Source of the DNA: Ascaphus truei
Taxonomy: Eukaryota > Chordata > Amphibia > Anura > Ascaphidae
Direction: 5' to 3'
Assembly (NCBI GenBank): GCA_036426205.1
Contig: CM071573.1
Span: forward strand, 42,892,643 to 42,956,642
Length of the DNA stretch: 64,000 nt
Part shown: positions 47,170 to 56,583 of the stretch, piece by piece
Numbering within the stretch: position 1 is the first letter of the stretch
How the letters are laid out: every line of letters begins with the position of its first letter
The notes under the pieces: model-generated
Told to the model about the DNA's origin: nothing
The model's database searches: none
Seen by the model: the letters and a program-made list of their open reading frames with translations, nothing else
Position numbers and translations under genes: made by a program

Positions 47170-48024
47170 AACACACACACACACACGTCTTCTTTATCAG
47201 GGCAAAGTATAATTAGATGGTGAAAGAGACGACATATTGGAGAGAAGTAGGAGAGATGGGGTAGGGATAAGTCACTGCAATGTTACGCCCCTGCAGCACT
47301 TCCTTTTAAGCCTCAGCAAGGTGCAGAGTGTGGGGTTCAAGGAAACAGATGGATGGACCTCTGCTGTTTGCATTTGAAGTGTGAGGGAGGCAGAGTGTGA
47401 GAAAACTTCACATGTGAAGAATAAAAGCTCAGGGCTTTTTTTTTTTTTTTTATACTGCAGCTGAAATTATTCAGCATTACAATTTAAAAGACTTATAAAG
47501 CCACAATTTAAGATATTGATATCGTATTAAAATGGATGATCTGCATGGTCCAGCTAAGCACAAATCTGTTTAATGAGCAGGAACTTAATCCTGCTGATTT
47601 AGAATACATTTTTGAGAACCTGTTTTAACAGGTGAATAGGTTTGTGAATTATTACTGACTTCTAATTTAAAATCCATACACATTAAAAGCTATAACTATG
47701 CCCTCTACTATTTTTTATTAATCTCCCCGCCCATGCACAATTACTGGGAAAATACATGTGTGGTAATCAGTTTGCTGGATTTAAGTGGTTTTGCATTGTA
47801 CTATCACTGCACAAGAGATATCCGCTAAATAAACTCAAGAGTTGCTGCCATTTGCAGAACGAAGATTCATAATTGTGCTCACACTCTCCAGATATGATTT
47901 AACTCCCTCACTACCAGAGAAGGCAGTCTGAGCCCTGACAAAGAGTGAGAGAGATAACAACAATAATACTAATTATTGTATACAAGGCTACTGTAGCGTG
48001 ATACACAGAGTTCTACATGGGATT
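47170..48024. other. Non-coding, nothing recognised (copy B')
   Basis: A short AC microsatellite at 47,170-47,186 and a T run at 47,438-47,451. The rest is unique sequence matching the B region 18,700-19,730. Confidence 0.45.
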
Positions 48025-48150
48025 GAATAGGAACGATGAAATCCTTTCCGGAGGGGCTTGCAACCTAATTTGTGGAGCCTGAAGCCCATTGAGATAAAAT
48101 GACTTGCCCAAGGTTACACAAAGCAGGCACTGTTTGTTGGACTGCTTTCC
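48025..48150 (+). repeat. CORE/MIR-like SINE fragment (copy B')
   Basis: GACTTGCCCAAGGTTACACA (48,101-48,120) is an almost exact MIR/CORE-SINE core. Upstream GGAGCCTGAAGCCCATTGAG belongs to the same element. No tail was recognised. Confidence 0.75.
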
Positions 48151-49417
48151 TGCTGGTAATGCCACTAGATATCTCCTCCTCAATAGATAATTAGAAGGTT
48201 GTTATATGGGTACATCCTACCCTAAAAGGGTTACAAAATGAACTTGCCAACATTAGCAGAATACAATCAAAACGCAATACACACCTCTGATCACACAGAT
48301 AAGAAGGTTTCCCCCTTTTACATAGTAATGTGTCAGCGTAGCAATGTAATTTGTGAACACGCATATGATTTACGTTGGGAAATACGATGCTGGAAAACAT
48401 TGTCGGGGGCTTTGACATAGACGAATGTATTGACAGAAGAACAGTACCTTAGCTAGTGCTGGATCAGAGTGTGCCAGTTATAAGAGCACTAACGCGCCCA
48501 TTGGCACAGCAAGACTCAAAGCCCCGGTTGGCTTCAAAGAGCAAAATTTTTTTTTTCATTTTTTTTTCTTTCTTTCCAGAACTCTTTGCTTTCTAGTAAA
48601 GCTGTAACCACAATGTTCGCTCTCTTAATGCCACCATCAAAAATCAAAACACTTTAAAACAAATTGATGTCCTCTTTAATATAGTCATCACATCATCACA
48701 GGACCAGTGCACCCTGCATGGGGACAACCAAGGGGATGCGAGGAACACAGCTCTGCCTTTGTTGCCTTCTTCAATGCTTTAGAAAAAAAAAAAAAAAAAG
48801 GCTCACAATTGAGATATTGGCACCTTTGATTGACAAGGCCTAATCAGCTTATCTCAGTGCTAATAAAGTTGATAGCCTGTGGAGCTCATGTATGGCGGGG
48901 ACTGAGTGAACTTCCACTAGCCAAAGCCTCCAGGGCCGGCGTTAGGTCTTTCTGTTTATCTAAAATGGTGTAACATAATCCCAAATGGACTGTTTCAGTT
49001 TTGATCAATCCATGAAGTCTGCATCCTGAAACTACTTCATGCAACAGTGTGATGGGCTCACAGGTATAGAAGTATACAAGTATACAGGTGTAGAAGCATG
49101 TAGTATGTATATGGTATATTTGCTACTGCAATTTAAAAACATGAAAACCAGACTCAGAGCCATATTTACTAAGTGGGGTTAAGCACATTATACAGGCTGT
49201 TCATCTGAATAGTGTCAAACGGTGCTTTACGATGAATAGCTGATCGTAAAAGCTCATCATAGGGAGATAAAGCACCTCACCAAAATCCCACATATCTGGT
49301 ACTGTCCCAAACTGACTCTCCCACTACAGTGACCAGTATCTTACTTACAGTACCAGTGCTTTCTCTATTTTGCCATTTACAGATCACTAAAAGCTTTCAG
49401 TGCCTCAGTCTCTAACC

Positions 49418-49812
49418 CAGTGTTTTTCAACCAGGGTTCTTGGGAACTCTTGGGTTCCCCAGGCATTCCTGCAATTTTCTGGTCATTTGAAAATAGTATC
49501 AAATACAGAAAAATGTACAATACATCTGATCTCAGATGCGCTATTAGAGAGGGTTGGGGTTTCTTACAATGCATCTGATCTCAGACGCGCAATTACAGAG
49601 GGTTGGGGTTCCTTACAATGCATCTGACCTCAGACGCGCTATTAGAGAGGTTTGGGGTTCCTTACAATGCATCTGATCTCAGACGCGCTATTAGAGAGGT
49701 TTGGGGTTCCTTACAATGCATCTGATCTCAGACACACTATCAGAGATGGTTGGGGATTCCTCAGAATTTCACTTAGGGTTCCTTAACCAAAAAAAAAGGT
49801 TGGAAACCACTG
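49418..49812. mobile_element. hAT-type MITE with an internal 49-bp minisatellite (copy B')
   Basis: The ends are CAGTGTTTTTCAACCAGGGT on the left and GGTTGGAAACCACTG on the right. The flanking octamers CTCTAACC and CTCTTATC match at six of eight positions, consistent with a decayed hAT target duplication. From 49,523 the unit beginning CATCTGATCTCAGA repeats at 49,572, 49,621, 49,670 and 49,719, an exact period of 49 bp over five copies. Partner 16,879-17,284. Confidence 0.8.
49523..49767. repeat. 49-bp minisatellite, five copies
   Basis: Units start at 49,523, 49,572, 49,621, 49,670 and 49,719. Each contains CATCTGATCTCAGACGCGCT, then ATTAGAGAGG and a GGTTCCTTACAATG end. The first and last units carry most of the differences. 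The array sits wholly inside a hAT-type MITE. Confidence 0.93.
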
Positions 49813-49937
49813 CTCTTATCTAATAACTACAAATATTGTTTTAAAATAGTAATTACAGTCAAATGTATTTCACAAAAGTAAGAATGGAGTTAGAGAAAAT
49901 TGTACTTTTTTTGGCATGCCAGCCAATTCTTTAAACC

Positions 49938-50090
49938 AGTGGTGCGCAAATTGGGGGGTGCGACCCCTAGGGGGGCGCGAGACTGACTGCGGGGGGGTGG
50001 GGGGGGGGGGGGTTAGGGAGGCCCTGTGCGCTTCCAGAAGGCACTTAAATTAAGTGCCGGGGGAGCGGCAAAGGCCTCTGTAATCTTAGA
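49938..50090. mobile_element. hAT-type MITE fragment (copy B')
   Basis: Starts CAGTGGTGCGCAAATTGGGG and ends GGAGCGGCAAAGGCCTCTG, with a long G run in the middle. It is closely similar in layout to the left half of the intact element at 1,531-1,811. The right terminus is missing. Confidence 0.65.
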
Positions 50091-50599
50091 AATAACGAAC
50101 AAGTGCACAAAGGAAAATATTCTTATAACCATGTGTTTATGTGATAATGAATATTAATACACCAAAATAAACCAAATACGTGGTAAGTGGGTGATAATGA
50201 TAAACCTATGTTACCAATCAATAAGAGAGCGTCTGCTGCTGTACATAGGGTAGCCCAGGACCCTGAGTATCTAGAAACAACAAAACAAAACACAGCGCAC
50301 AACGCTCATCGTGAATTAATAAAAAAACAGTGTTTCTAAAATAAAGAATTCCAGGTTCTGCGTACATCAGATAAAAGATAAACAGGCACAGAGAGCTACA
50401 ATGTAGCTGTTACCGCTCACTGCAACCAGGAACTTTGGAGAGATGATTTCTTCAAGGGTCTTGCTTCATATCATGCAGCTTAGGCAAGGATAGAGTAACA
50501 GCTGATGTACCGGTGTTTAAGCAGTCTCTTTAGACAGTCCCATAGTCCAAATTAATGCGTAAAAGCACTTGATGGAGTCAGAGGGTAACAGACTCAGCC

Positions 50600-51055
50600 C
50601 TGTGTAGCAGCGTGTATCGTCTGCTCTCAGCACCTCGCTGTGCGCCGACGGAGAATGATGATGTCAAGGCGCATGCGTCAAAGGGGGCAGTTACACATAT
50701 ACCGTGTAATTAACATAGAAGGACACAAAGCATACAGTGACCTTAATACTCATAAGAGCTTAAAATAGGTAGTTGAGTGGTAGCTCTCCAACGTGTTTCA
50801 TAGCACTGCAGGCTACTTCATCAGGGAATCATCAGTATAAAGATCCTCAGTATTTTTGTTATGTGCATGATTTAAATGTACAAAATGTGTACATTTACAT
50901 ATGATTTTATTCGATAAAGCTTTTATATTGGTCTGCACTATGATATGTTTCTTCATCTCCAGATAAACATCTTGTCAAGCCATACACCACCACAAGAAGA
51001 TTCTGTGTCACAGTTTGGAGATATCTGCCCTTTTAATTCAGACTGTAAGTAGGAC
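50600..51055 (-). mobile_element. Hammerhead-like element (copy B', best-preserved core)
   Basis: On the minus strand: CTGATGA (50,824-50,818), one extra A, GTAGC paired with GCTAT, GAAA (50,799-50,796), then CACGTTGGAGAG. The first box and GAAA are canonical for a hammerhead ribozyme. GGA downstream can pair with TCC just before CTGATGA to start stem I. Stem III would be only two base pairs, as in the short-stem hammerheads known from Penelope-like elements. The extra A next to stem II departs from the consensus. Activity is not shown. Confidence 0.5.
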
Positions 51056-51059
51056 AACT

Positions 51060-51720
51060 GAGAGAGCCAAGACAGCAATCCCTCTAGCCAATTAGGCGAG
51101 GGATGGCCATGACCCGGGGGCAAGCCCGCCCCTCACCTCACTGGGGTCTCTGGGCCGCCGTCGCGGCCTAGGAAAGGGGCTTTAAAGTGCAGCCAGGAGC
51201 GGGAGCATTCATTCTGCTCCCGGCTGTAGCAAATTTAACCTCCCTGAATATGGGTAAGTACTTTGATTGTGGTACAGGGCCTGGTCCGCATGGTAAGCTT
51301 CCTCGTTCTCCTCTTCCCCCAGTTGCCGAGCTCATCCGCTCGGGACAGGCGCTGGGGGGCTGAGGTAGTCAGGGAGGGGGGCTGCGCCATGGAGAGAGGG
51401 AGCTGGGAGCGAACGCATTATGAGGCTTAGGGGAGCTGTACCGGTCGTGTCATGCGCTCGCAGTCCCATTCACTTACGGGGTTATAATACACTGGTTTGC
51501 TTCTGTGTCTGGTGCGTAGCACGCATGCATTGCCGGGCTGTGCACCTGCCGGCAGCTGAAATCGTCATGCAGGTCAGCACTTCCCCCTGCCTAGCTCCCG
51601 GCACCTATTACTTACGTCAATCACGCAACATTGCGGCGACGATCGGGCCAGGCGGAGGGCAAGGAGGGAAGTATTACCAGAACAAACTCCCTCCCCCATC
51701 CGCTGCAGGGAGGTAGTATT
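51060..51720. promoter_or_regulatory. CpG-rich block, candidate CpG-island promoter (copy B')
   Basis: Inverted counterpart of 14,900-15,590 with GCCGCCGTCGCGGCC, GCCCGCCCC (about 51,125-51,133) and GCGGCGACGATCGGGCC. A consensus splice donor, GG|GTAAGTA, occurs on the plus strand at 51,252-51,260 at the edge of the GC-rich part. This could end a first exon. In B the same place reads GGGTAGTT. No coding frame of a known protein is recognisable. Confidence 0.4.
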
Positions 51721-51808
51721 ATACAGATAGTTGAAATTGTAATTGAGTTGTAATATAATGGTATGTACGGCAATCGGGGTAGAATGCGCTGGGAGGCATG
51801 GTTATTGT

Positions 51809-52345
51809 GGTTATGATGTAATTGTAAGTATGTAAGGTTTTTGTAGTTGTAATGTACTGGCATGTAATGTATTTGCAGCTACAATATAGGTTAGAACATG
51901 CTGGCATACACGGTGATTGTGGTTATAATGCAATTATATGTACTGTAATTGTGGTCATAAGGTAACGGTAGGTACTGCTTTTGTTGTTATAATGTACTGG
52001 TTTGTACTGTAAGGGTGGTTATAATATACCAGTTGGTATTGTAAGTAGGGTTATAGTGTATGGATATGTACTGTAATTTTGATTGTGATTACAATATACT
52101 GGTTGGTACGGTAACTGGGGTTATAGTGTACAGGTATGTACTGTAATTGTGGTTATAATGTGCTGGTATGCACCGTAATTGTGGTTAAAGTGTGCTGGTA
52201 TGTACTGGAATGGTGGTTATAATGTACTAGTATGCACTGTAAGTGTGGTTATAATGTGCTGGTATGCACTGAAAGTGTGGTTATAGTGTGCTTGTGTGTA
52301 CTCTTATGGTGGTTATAATGTACTGGTATGCACTCTAATTAAATG
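51809..52345. repeat. 32-bp minisatellite, about 16 copies (copy B')
   Basis: GGTTATAATGT-type words recur at 51,921, 51,953, 51,985, 52,017, 52,119, 52,151, 52,183, 52,215, 52,247, 52,279 and 52,311, nearly always 32 bp apart. The unit contains GGTTATAATGTRCTGGTATG followed by a CACTGTAAT-type end. Partner 14,250-14,885. Confidence 0.93.
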
Positions 52346-52686
52346 GTTAGGACATTAAAATGTTAATATTAAAAGGACAGAAAGTGGCACAATTTGGGGC
52401 ATGTGGCAATTCATCCCTCTTTCCCCTCCTCCATGTTCGACACATTGCCACGCAAGCCTAATGCCTCCGTCCATGGGGGTAGTACTCTACTCAAACCACA
52501 TCCTGTCCAGTACATGGCCCAAGTAACACCCCTCCTCCATAGCCCCATTTGCATAGGTTTAAAAAAAAAAAAAAAGGGGGGGAGGGGGTCCACGTTTTTT
52601 TCTGTTTACAAGTGGTAGAAATGGGAGGAGTCAATGGCCACATGTTGGTCGGTTACAAGTTTGGGGAGGGTCAGGGGAGGGGCTGG

Positions 52687-53048
52687 GACACAAACCTCAA
52701 TGAACTGAAGCAACGTTGTAAAGAAGAGTGGGCCAAAATTCCTCCACAACGATGTGAGAGACTGATAAAGTCATACAGAAAACGATTACTTCAAGTTATT
52801 GCTGCTAAAGGTGGTTCTACAAGCTATTGAATCATAAGGTATACTTAGTTTTTCACACATGGCTTCTCCATTTTGGCTTTATTTTTGTTAGATAAATCAT
52901 GACATGGTGTAATATGTCATGTGTTGTTGTTCCCCTGAGGTTGTATTTACCTAATTTTAAGACCTGCTAAGGAACAGATGATTGTTATTATGTCCTGATA
53001 TGTAAAACCATAGAATTCAAAGAGGGTGTACTTTCTTTTTTACACAAC
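52687..53048 (+). pseudogene. Tc1-like transposase C-terminus with 3' end of the transposon
   Basis: 52,687-52,830 encodes 47 residues and a stop. It includes ELKQRCKEEWAKIPPQRCER and ends with an AKGGSTSY tail, the C-terminal signature of Tc1-like DDE transposases (EEW..IP......L..SY..R...VI.AKGG.T.Y). The catalytic DDE residues lie upstream and are absent. The downstream non-coding part ends GGGTGTACTTTCTTTTTTAC, a typical Tc1-family terminal inverted repeat, at about 53,048. The left half of the transposon is missing: it starts abruptly 35 bp right of the B' duplication boundary. It is inactive. Confidence 0.85.
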
Positions 53049-53050
53049 TT

Positions 53051-53087
<37 letters not shown>

Positions 53088-53095
53088 TTTTATTA
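53049..53095. repeat. (TG)n(TA)n microsatellite
   Basis: A TG run followed by TA repeats directly abuts the Tc1 3' end. Confidence 0.97.
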
Positions 53096-53142
53096 TAGTC
53101 CAATTTTATGGCAGAGGAAAAAGAGAAAACACCTTTCCACTA

Positions 53143-53225
53143 GAGCAGGGGTGGCCGACTCCAGTCTTAAAGGGCCACCAATAAGTCAGGTTATCTGCTT
53201 CAGCATAGGTGGCTCAATCAGTGGC
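53143..53225. mobile_element. hAT-type MITE, left half only
   Basis: CAGGGGTGGCCGACTCCAGT, AAAGGGCCACCAATAAGTCAG and TGCTTCAGCATAGGTGGCTC match the left half of the family at 46,925 and 63,149. The right half is missing. Confidence 0.75.
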
Positions 53226-53782
53226 TCACTATAACTTACTTTGTGTCTAATGTTGGAAATAAACTCACTAATCTTGTCCATCCTAAGGAGGGATGTCAGT
53301 AGATAATGATCACCTTTGTCATATAACAGAGCAAAATATTAGGAGGAGCAAAACTTTCAAGCAATCCCCACTGTATGTGAAATAATCAAAAAGCAGCATC
53401 TGAACAGTTTTACGTGTCACTGCTTTCTTTAAATCCACAATCACTGTAGGGCAATTTGTAACCTGTCACAGTCCCAATGTACATATGGATCCATTCATTC
53501 TACCAACTTGTACAAATATTGACCTTGCATCACAAGCCGTATAGAGGAACCAGTTATACCTTGTACACAAAGCCATATATCATGCTTGCTGAGTTTGAAA
53601 AATAAATCTATTAATAAAAGAAGCAGGACAAATATTGGCTTGCCTTTAACGTTAGTTTTCTTTCTTTCCGCCCCAGCACCTTCACTGTCAGAGACAGTAT
53701 ATTGTAAGATTTACTGTATCTATTACAGCCAATGACTGAATTGGAAGAAGTCTTTCTGAGCTTAAATTAACCATGTCGCTAT
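53226..53782. other. Non-coding, nothing recognised
   Basis: AT-rich unique sequence. No motif was seen. Confidence 0.45.
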
Positions 53783-53787
53783 GAGAC

Positions 53788-53864
<77 letters not shown>

Positions 53865-53892
53865 CAGAGACAGAGAGAGAGAGAGACAGAGA

Positions 53893-53924
<32 letters not shown>

Positions 53925-54070
53925 CAGAGAGAGAGAGACAGAGAGAGAGAGACAGAGACAGAGAGAGACAGAGACAGACAGACAGAGACAGACAGAGAGA
54001 GATAGAGAGAGACAGACAGAGAGACAGACAGAGAGAGACAGAGAGACAAACAGAGAGACAGACAGAGACA
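53783..54070. repeat. Purine-only (GAGACA/GA)n satellite tract
   Basis: About 290 bp of GAGA units with CAGA interruptions, nearly free of T on the plus strand. Translations of either strand give low-complexity Ser/Leu or Arg/Glu repeats that are not genes. Confidence 0.97.
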
Positions 54071-54759
54071 AGTAGAAGCTAAAAATTGAGAAATTTGAAA
54101 GGCTTTTGTTACACAGAGACACTTTTTTTAATGAATCTATAAAACGCTCTGTTTTTACACAGCACTCGCATTCCTGCAATAATAGTGAGGGATTATTGAG
54201 TACCTAATTGTCCAGGTTGCAAAAATAGTTTGGAATCTTCTTTCTTGGCTCCGTTTTGTTTTTTTAAACGCCTTAATTTGCAATAGGTAAGAGAACAGCA
54301 AACGCATCTACAGAAATTCAAGTCACCCAAGTGGATAGAATCTGATATGTATCAAGAAAACACGCATTTGGATTTTACAATGATAAACTAAAACAATTGG
54401 AAAACAGCACAACGAGATCTATACATATTGGTTCCCAATGTCATTGTCATTTTGGACTGACCAGAAGAGGAAGAAATAAATAAAAATTATTTTTCAAACT
54501 ACCACCAGAACATTTAGCAATTTTATCTTCTGTGCAGTATTTATGTACTTGGATTTCCACATTGTTCTTCTGATATAATGGTGGTTTTCACAATAATCTC
54601 TACACTATAAACATATACTCTAAATCAATAGACACATGAGCATAGCACGGTTTAGATACAATCAGCTGCAGTCTCTAGCTGTACATCCAGCTAAACTAAA
54701 GTATTTTTCTATTTTATACTATTTAGAAGATTATAGTAAATGCGTTGCATGTGTGTAAA
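54071..54759. other. Non-coding, nothing recognised
   Basis: AT-rich unique sequence between two microsatellites. No gene or transposon motif was seen. Confidence 0.45.
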
Positions 54760-54760
54760 T

Positions 54761-54792
<32 letters not shown>

Positions 54793-54810
54793 CATACATA
54801 CATACATATA
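54760..54810. repeat. (TA)n(CATA)n microsatellite
   Basis: TA repeats followed by CATA repeats lie at the tail end of the minus-strand hammerhead-like element. Confidence 0.97.
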
Positions 54811-55089
54811 CTAGGCACGCCAAGCATGTATAACACCAAAAATGGCCAGTCCACGCATCAAAAAACAAATAAAATAAGATTAATACTGTACTTCACCCAA
54901 TCAAGTCAGATGAATAAGACTGCAGGAAGATGTTTTAAAAAAAGCATATATTGTAGTCCAATCCACCCACCCCCCACCCCCAAAAACAGACGTTTCAGTT
55001 CGCTCAGTTTTCTTTATAAACATCAACATTTATCTTCCGCCGCACGGGCGCAACCTAGAGGCGGGACCAGGAGACTCTGTATTTATATC
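54811..55089 (-). mobile_element. Hammerhead-like short element, degenerate
   Basis: On the minus strand TTGATGTTTATAAAGAAAAC and GAGCGAACTGAAACGTCTG lie near 55,025-54,985. About 170 bp follows, ending GGCGTGCCTAGTATATG and then the TA microsatellite. The box, body, GGCGTG end and microsatellite order matches the other hammerhead-like units, but the first box is poor. It lies where the gypsy 3' LTR similarity stops. Confidence 0.4.
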
Positions 55090-55222
55090 TGCGTGTGAAG
55101 CGCGCTCATCTGTAGTCCGGTGGCTGGAGGAGGATGGATCCGGTACTGCACTGCAGGGAGAGATCGCAGAGCGAGGCAGGAAGGAGGCGCGTTGAGGGTG
55201 GCGAGTCTCACGGATCCTCACA
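55090..55222 (-). mobile_element. Ty3/gypsy 3' LTR, truncated to its U3 start
   Basis: On the minus strand it begins TGTGAGGATCCGTGAGACTC at 55,222, directly after the polypurine tract. It aligns with the start of the 5' LTR (minus strand from 60,245) through GTGCASTACYGGATCCATCC and GCGCGCT. Similarity ends near 55,090, so only about 130 bp of an LTR of roughly 730 bp is present. The rest was lost or replaced by the adjacent hammerhead-like element. Confidence 0.8.
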
Positions 55223-56583
55223 GTATCCCCCCTGCAGGAGCGACCTCCGGGCGACTCCAGGAAGGCTTGTGAGGATACTTCAGGTGGAAGCGCCGTAGGA
55301 GTCCGGGTGCATGAATACTGTGGTGAAGAATCCAAGACTGTTCCTCAGGTCCAAAATCCTTCCAGTGCACCAGATATTGGACTGATCTTCTGGATCAAAC
55401 CTCGTACTCCTGTTGGCCCTGCACGAGGAGAGGATCTGGAGGCAAGGAAGAGTCGGAGAAGCGAGAGCTCTGGATAGCCGGTTTTAGCAGGGACACATGG
55501 AACACGGAGGGAATCCTCATAGATGGAGGAAGGTGTAGGCGATATGCCACTGGATTGATCCTCTGCAACACGGAATAAGGTTAAAGGAACCTAGGTGCCA
55601 GTTTAAGCGTGGGCACCTTGAGGCGTATATTCTTAGATGACAACCACACCTTGTCTCTTGGACTGAATTCCTGGATCTTGCGATGATGACGGTCCACCTG
55701 TATCTTCTGTCTAGAGACTGCCATCCTAAGGTTCTCTTGGATTACTTTCCATGAATCCTGTAGAAATCGGATTCTGTTATCCACAGCCGGTGTCCCAGAA
55801 TTGGATGTGGCCATCGGAAGGCGAGATGGGTGAAAGCCATAATTTATGAAAAAGGGCGACTCCCTGGTGGATTCGCTGCGCAGGTTATTGCGTGCAAATT
55901 CAGCCCAAGGAAGAAGGTCCGTCCAGTTATCTTGGGTGTCTGAGACGAAACAACATAGGTATTGCTCTAGGGATTGGTAGGTTCGCTCTGTCTTACCGTT
56001 GGTTTGGGGATGATACCCTGAAGAAAAATGTAAAAAGATACCCATTTGTTGAGAAAAATAACGTCAAGATGAATTGTGACCCTCGATCGGAAACGATGAC
56101 CTGTGGTACCCTATGCAGACGAAAAATCTCATTGACAAAAATATCTGCTAACCTGGATGAATTGAGAAGACCCTTTAATGGAATGAAGTGTGCTTGTTTG
56201 GAAAAACTGTCTATGACAACTAAAATAGTTTTCATCCCCTTGGAAACCGGCAACTCTACTATAAAGTCCATAGGCAAATGGCTCCATGGACGATCCGGGA
56301 TGGGAAGTGGACGTAAGAGACCAGGTGGTTTGCTCCGGGGAGTCTTGTTACGAGCACAGGTCGAGCACGCATTTACGAATTCTTTAATGTCTCCTTGAAT
56401 TCCGGGCCACCAGAAAGTACGCTCCACAAGATTGATGGTCCTTCTAGTACCTGGGTGTCCAGATGATATGGAAAAATGACCCCATTCCAGGACTTTCCTC
56501 CGATACTGTGGTGAGGTGAAAAAAGCGGCCCTCCGGGACTTCGAGACCCGCTGGAAGATAAGATTGGTCCAGCAGGATCTCAT
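55218..56583 (-). pseudogene. Ty3/gypsy pol: integrase and chromodomain
   Basis: The minus-strand segment from 56,583 carries the integrase zinc-binding H-H-C-C pattern (HFSISSGHPGT, then ACSTCARNK). The catalytic core follows: first Asp in PMDFIVELP, second Asp in VSDRGSQF, and the Glu in GYHPQTNGKTER after a frameshift near 56,040. The GPY/F-like region (FSPRDKVWLS) and a chromodomain (QYLVHWKDFGPEEQSW, about 55,360) come next, with an in-frame TGA just before the chromodomain body. The frame ends with a TGA at 55,220-55,218 that lies inside the 3' LTR. DDE and chromodomain together define a chromovirus. Frameshifts and stops make it inactive. In life it would insert cDNA, with the chromodomain guiding target choice. 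Confidence 0.92.
55223..55236 (-). promoter_or_regulatory. Gypsy polypurine tract
   Basis: Minus strand TGCAGGGGGGATAC immediately precedes the 3' LTR start TGTGAGG. This purine run is the expected plus-strand primer site of an LTR retrotransposon. Confidence 0.8.

Larger units (their letters stand above)
38389..52652 (-). repeat. Large duplication, copy B' (inverted partner of 13,950-28,145)
   Basis: The reverse complement of B, running from CTAACTTTACTAGCTAATTC to GCCACATGTTGGTCGG. Its minisatellites and transposon ends are more regular than those in B, suggesting better base accuracy or less decay. It has about 825 bp at 44,440-45,265 that B lacks. No host gene was recognised. Confidence 0.92.

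Noticed and set aside
51240..51392. 51-codon minus-strand frame starting in a good ATG context inside the CpG-rich block
   Set aside because: It is broken in copy B and resembles no known protein, so it is too short to call as a first exon.
53688..54179. 163-codon minus-strand frame rich in Ser, Leu and Cys
   Set aside because: It is the translation of the GA-rich satellite tract.
55892..56398. 168-codon plus-strand frame opposite integrase
   Set aside because: It is antisense to the gypsy integrase, whose catalytic motifs are clear on the minus strand.
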